Source: Leptospira weilii serovar Ranarum str. ICFT (GTDB lineage: Bacteria > Spirochaetota > Leptospiria > Leptospirales > Leptospiraceae). From it: a stretch of 5,817 nt of DNA. The translations under genes and the position numbers were made by a program. Location of the stretch: positions 1-5,817 of the forward strand of contig NZ_AOHC02000009.1 of the NCBI RefSeq assembly GCF_000332415.1, written 5' to 3'. Below, piece after piece: positions 1-5,798 of the stretch; position 1 is the first letter of the stretch, and each line of letters begins with the position of its first letter. The notes beneath the pieces are model-generated. The model did no database searches and had not been told where the DNA came from. It was given only the letters and a program-made list of their open reading frames with translations.

Positions 1-15
1 GTAAAGTCATATTCA

Positions 16-555
16 CTAGAACGTATCGGAGACAATCATCGCATCCGCATGTAAAGAGTAGAACTCTTTCCAAGAAAGACGTTTTTTAGGATTGGAAGGT
101 CGCTTGGGAAGATATTTAGAAACGGTTCTTTCACAAATAGTATGACCCAATTTCAAAAGCAAACCGTGAAGTTTAGTCGCTCCCCAAACGTTGTTTTCCT
201 TCGCTACTCTTCGAATCAGTTTGATGATATCCCAGGGAGCGGAAGGTCTTCCCGGTTTTTTTCGTTTCGAAATCAGAGCCCAAAAGATCTTGAGTTTGTT
301 GTTTCTCCATTCGAGAAGAGTTTCGGGAGAAACCAAAATCAAATGTTCTCTCCAATCCCGATCCAGATACGAAAGGAAAACAAGCTTCAATCTCTCAAAC
401 GGTTTTGTTTGGAATTTCTTTCTCTTTCGTTTGTAGGCGACAAGCTGACTTTTGAGAAACAAAATCCGAGCCGTGCTTTGGGATTTTTTTCGAATATTAC
501 AAAGAAAATGGAAAAGAAAGATGAAATTGAAAAAGAGAGAAATCTCGTTAAACAA
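16..555 (-). pseudogene. Truncated integrase-type (rve/DDE) transposase, N-terminal half
   Basis: This reads as the N-terminal half of a DDE integrase-type transposase, which would cut and join DNA ends of an insertion sequence. The 179 residues show a hydrophobic N-terminus, a basic stretch (about 24-50), a [18 protein letters not shown] segment (about 67-84), a [10 protein letters not shown] linker (about 99-108), then a [14 protein letters not shown] block (about 123-136) and [11 protein letters not shown]. The last readable part is [11 protein letters not shown], where the Asp should be the first catalytic acidic residue of the rve core. TAG follows immediately, and TGA follows it. Relatives, from memory, are about 330-370 residues, so the catalytic half is missing or lies out of frame beyond the window edge. 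The start is a TTG at 555-553 with AAGGA (568-564) 8 bases upstream; there is no suitable ATG nearby. It points away from the rhs gene. It is probably inactive. The exact IS family is not assigned, and no terminal inverted repeats were identified. Confidence 0.75.
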
Positions 556-668
556 ACGTTAGGTCCTTCTTGAATATGCAATCGAATATACAATGATTTT
601 CGAATGAATTGCATTTACAACTTCAAAGAAATTTTGTAAGCGAATAAAATACAGGTTCCTTCAATTTC

Positions 669-696
669 TTGACAAACATTGTTGAGACGCTATTTT
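669..696 (+). promoter_or_regulatory. Candidate sigma70-type promoter for the rhs-immunity unit
   Basis: A perfect TTGACA (669-674) is followed after 16 bases by TATTTT (691-696), which matches the -10 consensus at four of six positions. It points toward the rhs gene, whose proposed start is about 290 bases downstream, so a long leader containing most of repeat copy 1 would be transcribed. No other equally good promoter was seen between the transposase remnant and rhs. Spirochaete promoter rules are imperfectly known, so this is a prediction from sequence only. Confidence 0.45.
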
Positions 697-723
697 TACA
701 ATATGTGAAGAAAGTATTGTAAA
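695..723. promoter_or_regulatory. Operator-like perfect inverted repeat just downstream of the -10
   Basis: TTTACAATA (695-703) and TATTGTAAA (715-723) are perfect 9-base inverted arms around an 11-base spacer. The left arm overlaps the last bases of the candidate -10 box, so a dimeric repressor bound here would cover the expected transcription start. A second, weaker pair, TTTTGT (725-730) and ACAAAA (737-742), lies immediately downstream. The geometry is operator-like, but AT-rich DNA gives such pairs by chance more often, and no regulator is encoded in the window. Confidence 0.35.
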
Positions 724-754
724 TTTTTGTTTTTTTACAAAACTAAGCTTCACT

Positions 755-767
755 GCACCGGCGGTGC
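755..767. repeat. Short GC-rich hairpin
   Basis: GCACCG (755-760) and CGGTGC (762-767) are perfect 6-base arms around a single G, in otherwise AT-rich surroundings. As RNA the stem would be 5 bp with a 3-base loop. There is no T-run right after it on either strand, so it is a poor intrinsic terminator. It could be a leader hairpin or a protein site. Function unknown. Confidence 0.35.
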
Positions 768-966
768 GAAGAAATTAAAAGCATGTTCTTTGAAAACGAT
801 TTTCTTTCGAGTCAGAGATATCTAAAAGAAGAAAAGAAATAGAAATACTAGGTGTTGTAAAAAATGCGCTATCACTCAAACAACAGCAAAAACATACTTT
901 CACAAAGCGGAGGAAACTCAATGCCACGGCTCTCTATGGATCGCCGCGGCAGGTGATGGAGGCGTA

Positions 967-1028
967 GTCAATAAATTGGGAATGAGGGCGATACTTTGTA
1001 TAACGTTTTTAGCATGCAATTTATTGAC
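967..1028. repeat. Long-range 12-bp stem within repeat copy 1
   Basis: GTCAATAAATTG (967-978) and CAATTTATTGAC (1017-1028) are perfect reverse complements separated by 38 bases. The same arms occur unchanged in copy 2 (5481-5492 and 5531-5542). Three of the four substitutions between the copies fall in the loop and none in an arm. In RNA the stem would sequester the region holding the GAGGG and TTG proposed as the rhs translation start, so it might modulate translation. That last point is inference. Confidence 0.6.
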
Positions 1029-1242
1029 TGGAGCCGAGAGCCCGGTCCGCGAAGCGGAGCCGCCCTATCCCCTAACCCCTATTCACTTGAATACGAATAC
1101 AAGAACGGGTTTGCATTCTCTTCATTCATCAACGGAAAAAAAGAAACCGATTACTTCGGGTTTTCCGAGTTTGTCGTACACGAAGCGTATGGGGAAAGAA
1201 CGATCCACAAATTCCATACGACTCCATATGCAGACTTCCTAA
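982..1242 (+). other. Overlapping frame with signal-peptide-like start, out of frame with rhs
   Basis: From ATG 982 this frame reads MRAILCITFLACNLLTGA, a short basic start plus hydrophobic core like a secretion signal, with a possible lipobox-like LAC. It continues ESPVREAEPPYP and then runs out of the repeat into rhs DNA in the wrong frame, stopping at 1240-1242. A TTG at 976 is an alternative start. The same peptide with LAYN instead of LACN is encoded in repeat copy 2, so the Cys is not conserved. An A AAA AAG heptamer at 1137-1143 is in the phase that would shift a ribosome by -1 from this frame into the rhs frame. It may equally be a non-coding frame of a repeat. No conserved domain is visible. 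Confidence 0.3.
984..998 (+). promoter_or_regulatory. Candidate ribosome binding site and TTG start of the rhs frame
   Basis: GAGGG (984-988) lies 7 bases before TTG 996-998. The rhs frame is closed upstream by TAA 972-974, so the start must lie after 974. The first ATG in frame is 1014-1016, which has no purine-rich site before it. TTG 996 is therefore the better-supported start, though initiation here is an evolutionary by-product of truncation if the gene is a remnant. Confidence 0.4.
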
Positions 1243-4200
1243 TGAACCGGGCTCTTTCCGGGGCGGAGTTTGAAACAAGAATCGTCGGGAACGACAACAA
1301 TGATTACGGTGTCGTACAAACGACAACGGACGTAAAACAGATTGCGATGGCACCGGGTGTTACGAGTTACCTTCCCGTTACTTCAAAAGTTGAAAAGTTT
1401 TTGAGTGGATCGAGAACCACGACTCAAAGTTCCGACATTACAATCAGCGGGACCAAGATCAGTCGCAAGACCGACACGACTACCGATCACTTTTCCGACA
1501 CGGTGCACGGGGTTACGTCCACGACGAATATTACGGATTTTGATACCGATGATACGACCAACCAAAGACGTACGACTCGTTCTGTTGCGAACAGTGGGAG
1601 TTCCCACGAGATTACGTCGCTTTTCAGTTACGACAGTCGTGGGAATCTTGCAAAACGTGTGAGTTCCTACACGGGGAGCGGTCTCGGTCCTGTGGGTGCT
1701 CACACAACCGAATTTGAATATGATTCTCACGGAAATCAAACGACCGAAAAAGATTCGAGTTCCAGCCCCGCGCGTGGGAGTTCCTACACGTTTGACAACG
1801 AACTGAATCAGTTTGTGACTCAAGAAACAAAATTCGGTGGTTCCATCCAAATCCCGACCACACATCAGATCCATTACGGAAGTGCGTTCGGTTCTCCGAC
1901 CACAACCACGGACCCAAACGGGAACAAAAGCATTTTTGAATATGATGAATACGGAAGACTCGTCCGTGCAAGCTCCGACACAGACGACGGTTCTCGCACG
2001 ACTGCGACTTACTCGTACGACGCCGGTTTTCCGCTCTCAGCAAAGACAACACTCCCATCGGGAACGGCTGATCCTGACTTTGCAAGTCGGACCTACGCGG
2101 ACGGAATGGGTCGGAACATCTACACGGTCAAATCTGCGTCTAACGGTGGATATGCGATCACGGGTAGACTTGTCTATGACGGAACCGGCAAACTCGTTCG
2201 CAAAGGTCAATCCAACTGGGCGAGTTCCGGTGAAATCGACCGGTTTGTTTTACACCTCGAAGAAAGAAATCCTACAAGTTTCGAATATGATCCGATCGGT
2301 CGGGTGAAAAAAACAATTCTTCCGACGGCGGAAGGGGAAACGACTCCTACGATCATCACGACCACCTACAACTCCGCGTTTGAAACGACGGAGACACACA
2401 GCTCGGGTACGAGCAAACGAATCGTCAAAAATGCAAGCAGTGAAATCCTCTACGTCGAAGACTTTTCTTCCGACGGAAGCGCGGCCAAGATCGGGTTTTG
2501 TTACGACATTGCAGGGAACCGTACCAAGAAGTCGGATCTCAACGATTCTAACTTGATGTCCTGTCCGAATACAACATCCGGAGTTCCTGCAAAAGATACG
2601 AGTGGTAGAAATCAAACCTTTTGGAGTTACGACGCGTTTGGGAAACTGCGCGCGGAAAGTGATCCCGACTTGGGTGTGAGTTCCTACAATTACAACGCAT
2701 TTGGAGACCTGACTTCCAGCACCAACGCAAAAGGAGTTACGACAAATTTGTCGTATGACGCAATCGGAAGAATCGCGACCAAAAATATCCCAGAAGGGAA
2801 TATTCAGTATACGTACGATTCTTTTCCAGGAAGTGAAAATTCACTCGGAAAACTCGTACGAGTCGAAGACTCCAATCAAAACAAAACCTTTAGCTACGAC
2901 AAACTCGGTCGTGTCAAAAAAGAAACTCGCACGATTCTGGCAACGTCGACCGGGAACCCTCTTCCAAATGAAACACAAGGTCCTTATATTACAGAAACTA
3001 GATATGATCTTTTAGGTCGTGTGACAAGAATCGATTACCCAGAACATCCGATTTCTCACGCAAGAATGCGAGCTTGTTACGAATATGGTAGCGCGGGATA
3101 CATCTCCGGAATTTCCGTGCAAGTAAACACAAACGGAATTCTTCCGGGTTTTTGCAACAAGGATATCGTTGAGAACATCAGTTACAACGAGTTTGGGCAA
3201 ACGGCAAACCTCACGCTTGGAAACGGGATCGCGACGAGTTACAATTACGACGTCAAAGGAAGAATGATTCGTATCAATTCTTCCGGGGATGTGAACGGTA
3301 ACAACAAAATACTGCAAGACGTAGTTTATTCGTTTAACAATCGCAACAACATTACAAATATTGCAAATTCTACTTCCGACTTCAACACGCAATACGGTTA
3401 CAACTACGACGGCCTGGGACGTCTAACAAACGCTACGGGCAGTTACATCGAAACGGGCAACTTCCGCAGGGACTTCAGCCAGTCTTTTTCGTATGCGAAG
3501 AACGGAAACCTGACTTCCAAACGCATTCAGGATCCTGCAAGTGGCAACATCTCCGACGAGTGGAGTTATGTTTACGAGAATCATCAGGTTTTGAAGATTG
3601 ATTCTTCCAAAACTGGAAGCGACACGCTTGTTTTGCAATATGACGCCAATGGTAACCTTACGCGTCAAAGAGACAACGCAAAAGACTTAACGAAACGGAT
3701 CAGCGTGGATTCGCAAGATCGTATCGTTCAGATCCAAGACGGGAACAACTCGACTTTGGGGAGTTACTGGTATGACGAGGGCGGATTTCGGATTCGCAAG
3801 TCTTCACTCGAACCGAAGAACCACGTTTTTGCAAACGTTGAAATTTTGTATCCGAACAAGTTCTTTGGTTTGGAGTTCATCGAAGCTGAGAATGTCCTTT
3901 CAAGCGTGAATAACGTGTTCTTGAACGGGGTTCGGATTGCTACTCTGAACGAAGTCGGTGCGCTGGCGTATTTCCTCACCGACCAAGTGGACTCCGTCTC
4001 ACACGTGTTAGACGACGAGGGGAATTCGCTTTCTCATATTCAATACCAGCCGTATGGCGAGACGTTTGTGCAACGCGGTGACACGAACTTTGCTCCGAAG
4101 TTCAACTCGCAGGAGTTGGATCGCGAGTCTGGGTTCTATTTCTACAACGCCAGGTTTTATGATCCCGCGATTGCGAGATTTACAAGCGCGGATACCGTCA

Positions 4201-4895
4201 TTGACGGGGAGTTGGATACGCAGGGCTGGAATCGGTTCTCGTATGTGAAGGGAAATCCGATCGGGGCGAAGGATCCGACGGGGCATTTGGGACAATTGAT
4301 TCCAATTGCTGTTAGAGTTGGACAAGGTTTAGCAGCGGCAGGAATGGCACTTTGCTCTTCTGGAACACTAAAGTGCGGAGATGTAGCTAGTCCGAACAAA
4401 TCTGACAAGCCAAGAGACACTTCCGTATCTCCGAATGATGCGAAAAAAATGGAAAAAGCAGGTCTTGATCCGCTGAATGCAAAAGGCTCAAAACAATCTC
4501 TCGGTAGTGGCGGAAAAGAAAATTCTAAAAGCGGAGTTAGTTCGGATCTTACAAATAAAGGGAATAATACTGGGAATAAAAAGGCTGATTTTATTGTTTC
4601 TCCGGATGGCGCTGTAATGCATAATTCTCCAGGTAAAGTTAAAGATTCTTTAAGTAAGGCTGGATTTCCTACAAAAGAAAGGGATCCAAACAAAAAAGAA
4701 AGTGGAACTATTTTTAATATACCTGATAAAAAAATGGATGTTCGAGTTATGGATGGTGGACCTAATCATCCGCCGAGAGTGGTGACAACTAAGGAAAATA
4801 CAAATATGTCAGTCAATCCTAATACGGGAAAAAACTATCCCGGAAATATGAAAGGCGATGAACAAAAATCAAGAAGCCATATGTATTTTCAGTAA
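996..4895 (+). CDS. N-terminally truncated YD-repeat/RHS polymorphic toxin
   Basis: A 1299-residue protein of the RHS/YD-repeat family. These proteins form a hollow shell around a C-terminal toxin that is released by self-cleavage in the core and delivered to competitors or hosts. Residues 1-24 come from the upstream repeat. Residues 25 to about 110 (YSLEYEYKNG, then TDYFGFSEFVV) look like the middle region that follows SpvB/FG-GAP domains in TcB-like proteins. YD repeats run from about Y212 (YDSRGNL) to Y926 (YDEGGFRIRK), with many YDxxGRL-type copies. The RHS-associated core spans about 992-1096: TDQVDSVSHVLDDEGN, PYGE, YNARFYDPAIARF and KDPTG (1092-1096). A hydrophobic pre-toxin stretch, a low-complexity linker and a putative toxin domain (1197-1299) follow. 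There is no in-frame signal peptide or N-terminal SpvB-like part, so the gene appears decapitated, although nearly 3.9 kb remains open. It is probably co-transcribed with the immunity gene 15 bases downstream. Start TTG 996 is tentative; ATG 1014 would remove six residues. No type VI secretion genes are nearby, so the delivery route is unknown. Confidence 0.88.
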   Translation: MYNVFSMQFIDWSREPGPRSGAALSPNPYSLEYEYKNGFAFSSFINGKKETDYFGFSEFVVHEAYGERTIHKFHTTPYADFLMNRALSGAEFETRIVGNDNNDYGVVQTTTDVKQIAMAPGVTSYLPVTSKVEKFLSGSRTTTQSSDITISGTKISRKTDTTTDHFSDTVHGVTSTTNITDFDTDDTTNQRRTTRSVANSGSSHEITSLFSYDSRGNLAKRVSSYTGSGLGPVGAHTTEFEYDSHGNQTTEKDSSSSPARGSSYTFDNELNQFVTQETKFGGSIQIPTTHQIHYGSAFGSPTTTTDPNGNKSIFEYDEYGRLVRASSDTDDGSRTTATYSYDAGFPLSAKTTLPSGTADPDFASRTYADGMGRNIYTVKSASNGGYAITGRLVYDGTGKLVRKGQSNWASSGEIDRFVLHLEERNPTSFEYDPIGRVKKTILPTAEGETTPTIITTTYNSAFETTETHSSGTSKRIVKNASSEILYVEDFSSDGSAAKIGFCYDIAGNRTKKSDLNDSNLMSCPNTTSGVPAKDTSGRNQTFWSYDAFGKLRAESDPDLGVSSYNYNAFGDLTSSTNAKGVTTNLSYDAIGRIATKNIPEGNIQYTYDSFPGSENSLGKLVRVEDSNQNKTFSYDKLGRVKKETRTILATSTGNPLPNETQGPYITETRYDLLGRVTRIDYPEHPISHARMRACYEYGSAGYISGISVQVNTNGILPGFCNKDIVENISYNEFGQTANLTLGNGIATSYNYDVKGRMIRINSSGDVNGNNKILQDVVYSFNNRNNITNIANSTSDFNTQYGYNYDGLGRLTNATGSYIETGNFRRDFSQSFSYAKNGNLTSKRIQDPASGNISDEWSYVYENHQVLKIDSSKTGSDTLVLQYDANGNLTRQRDNAKDLTKRISVDSQDRIVQIQDGNNSTLGSYWYDEGGFRIRKSSLEPKNHVFANVEILYPNKFFGLEFIEAENVLSSVNNVFLNGVRIATLNEVGALAYFLTDQVDSVSHVLDDEGNSLSHIQYQPYGETFVQRGDTNFAPKFNSQELDRESGFYFYNARFYDPAIARFTSADTVIDGELDTQGWNRFSYVKGNPIGAKDPTGHLGQLIPIAVRVGQGLAAAGMALCSSGTLKCGDVASPNKSDKPRDTSVSPNDAKKMEKAGLDPLNAKGSKQSLGSGGKENSKSGVSSDLTNKGNNTGNKKADFIVSPDGAVMHNSPGKVKDSLSKAGFPTKERDPNKKESGTIFNIPDKKMDVRVMDGGPNHPPRVVTTKENTNMSVNPNTGKNYPGNMKGDEQKSRSHMYFQ
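4284..4895 (+). other. Variable C-terminal toxin tip of the RHS protein
   Basis: This covers residues 1097-1299, after the KDPTG motif where RHS proteins usually switch from conserved core to exchangeable tip. It starts with a hydrophobic pre-toxin segment (GQLIPIAVRVGQGLAAAGMAL, about 1099-1119), then a Ser/Gly/Asn/Lys-rich linker to about 1196, then a compact domain of about 103 residues beginning ADFIVSPDGAVMHNSP. Striking features are DVRVMDGGPNHPPRVV (1248-1263) and the very C-terminal SRSHMYFQ. R1250, H1258, R1261 and H1295 are candidates for catalytic residues. I recognise the general style of small bacterial polymorphic toxin domains, often nucleases, but cannot name the family or target. 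The DNA is far more AT-rich than the core: 17 of 60 bases at 4681-4740 are G or C, against 36 of 60 at 1981-2040. This suggests the tip was acquired separately. Confidence 0.7.
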
Positions 4896-4910
4896 TATAT
4901 CGGTACTAGC

Positions 4911-5363
4911 ATGAAAAATGAAGTTATTCAATCAGCATTAATGAAATTACTCAGTGGAGCTCAACTTGATAGTATCAGGGTCTATAAAATATCTTTACAA
5001 ATAGAGTTTAACCAAATTGGTAAAAAAGAACTTCCCATTACTATTTGGCTAACAACGAACAATTCACTTTATGTAAATACGGATATCGCTTCAATTGATC
5101 GCGCCGCTGATTATTATGAGAAACGAGCAGCAGTAATAAAAGATTTGTTTTATTTAATAGGAGAAGACGTCTCTTCTGTTACAGTTTCCGAAAAAGGTGA
5201 ACTCTCAATTGTTATAGGCGACAAAACTTTATTTCTATTTCGGGAAGAAGACGAATTTGAAGAGGTTTGGGAGATTATGGATAACTCGACAAGCAACTTT
5301 GCGGATCATGAATGGTATATTACTTTGCTTGATGACGGCGATTTTGAGTTAAAATGTCCCTGA
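4911..5363 (+). CDS. Putative immunity protein for the RHS toxin tip
   Basis: A 150-residue, acidic, soluble protein with no signal peptide or membrane segment, beginning MKNEVIQSALMKLL and ending DDGDFELKCP. Its position directly downstream of an RHS toxin tip, its small size and its acidic charge are what is expected of a cognate immunity protein that binds and blocks the toxin in the producer's cytoplasm. Visible parts are an N-terminal helix-like region, then alternating strand-like segments (IRVYKISLQIEF, LPITIWLTTN), a charged helical block (RAADYYEKRAAVIKDLFYLIG, about 64-84), and a C-terminal acidic strand region (LSIVIGDKTLFLFREEDEFEEVW). I do not recognise a named immunity family with confidence. 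ATG 4911 follows the rhs stop by 15 bases and has no clear Shine-Dalgarno site, so translation may depend on coupling to rhs. Base composition matches the toxin tip (20 of 60 G+C at 5041-5100), which suggests the two arrived together. Confidence 0.75.
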   Translation: MKNEVIQSALMKLLSGAQLDSIRVYKISLQIEFNQIGKKELPITIWLTTNNSLYVNTDIASIDRAADYYEKRAAVIKDLFYLIGEDVSSVTVSEKGELSIVIGDKTLFLFREEDEFEEVWEIMDNSTSNFADHEWYITLLDDGDFELKCP

Positions 5364-5377
5364 GCCTCCCAAAAACT

Positions 5378-5580
<203 letters not shown>

Positions 5581-5597
<17 letters not shown>

Positions 5598-5646
5598 GTT
5601 GACCTTTTTTCGACTGAAAAAAAGGTCAACGTCTCCTAGGCAAGGT
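5581..5646. terminator. Nested strong hairpin, possible bidirectional terminator
   Basis: GTTGACCTTTTTT (5598-5610) and AAAAAAGGTCAAC (5618-5630) form a perfect 13-bp stem with a 7-base loop. Outside it, ACCTTTGCCT (5581-5590) pairs with AGGCAAGGT (5638-5646) with one bulged T, giving a second stem enclosing the first. The structure begins on the last base of repeat copy 2. It could end transcription of the rhs-immunity unit. However, the T and A runs are inside the stem and no T-run follows on the plus strand, so it is not a classic intrinsic terminator. It could instead be a mobile-element end or a protein site. Confidence 0.45.
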
Positions 5647-5680
5647 CAATCGACCCCTAAAACCTAGCCACTAGTACTCA

Positions 5681-5721
<41 letters not shown>

Positions 5722-5722
5722 G

Positions 5723-5762
5723 CCTCCCGAACGTTTCACGGAGGATTGTCGTAATTCCGACA
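5723..5762. repeat. Two adjacent short hairpins
   Basis: CCTCC (5723-5727) pairs with GGAGG (5740-5744), with a few inner pairs (GAA with TTC) around an internal mismatch. Directly next to it TGTCG (5747-5751) pairs with CGACA (5758-5762). The second has the same layout as the GTGGGAGTTCCYACA palindromes inside rhs, matching the copy at 1772-1787 at 12 of 16 positions. Both are short and their role is unknown. Confidence 0.35.
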
Positions 5763-5798
5763 GATTTATCTTGAGATCCAAATACTTGTGGGCAACGA

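Larger units (their letters stand above)
556..860. other. Intergenic region between transposase remnant and repeat copy 1
   Basis: No coding region is evident on either strand across these roughly 300 bases. The stretch is AT-rich and carries a candidate promoter, an inverted repeat and a GC hairpin, listed separately. It also holds a 7-base inverted repeat, ATGCAAT (576-582) with ATTGCAT (608-614), just upstream of the transposase start, and a tactaggtgt 10-mer at 846-855 that recurs at the right edge of the window. The second frame of the plus strand is open from 826 onward into the repeat but has no ATG before 982. Confidence 0.6.
861..1067 (+). repeat. Direct repeat, copy 1 (about 207 bp), spanning the rhs 5' end
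   Basis: This segment recurs in the same orientation at 5378-5581. From about 914 onward the copies are nearly identical: I count four G-to-A type differences (979, 990, 1016, 1045) and one extra T at 954 in this copy. The left part (861-913) is clearly more diverged. Homology ends at 1067, exactly where rhs-like coding sequence takes over. The repeat contains GGAGGAA just before ATG 921, a 12-base inverted repeat (967-978 with 1017-1028) and a small TCCGC-GAA-GCGGA hairpin near its right end. The frame from ATG 864 through ATG 921 ends at TGA 954-956, which the extra T creates. The repeat supplies the first 24 codons of the rhs reading frame. Such segments are probably dispersed in the genome, which is untested here. 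Confidence 0.9.

Noticed and set aside
142..573. 143-codon open frame on the plus strand
   Set aside because: It lies antisense to the transposase remnant, whose protein has clear integrase-type motifs. The plus-strand product is low-complexity and resembles no family.
861..1067. Repeat interpreted as insertion sequence ends or long terminal repeats
   Set aside because: The copies are direct, show no terminal inverted repeats or target-site duplication, and the DNA between them encodes no transposase or recombinase.
1383..2085. Long minus-strand frames (163 and 153 codons) opposite rhs
   Set aside because: They mirror the codon pattern of the YD repeats and are rich in Arg, Cys and His as expected of antisense shadows. 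No domain is visible.
1600..3800. Repeated Tyr-Asp-coding units as a possible CRISPR or DNA tandem array
   Set aside because: The periodicity is at protein level (YDxxG repeats), with diverged DNA and irregular spacing and no constant direct repeats with unique spacers.
2250..4693. Further frames antisense or out of frame to the rhs gene, including one of 178 codons opposite the toxin tip
   Set aside because: They overlap a continuous, clearly repeat-structured RHS protein and have no ribosome binding site or recognisable domain.
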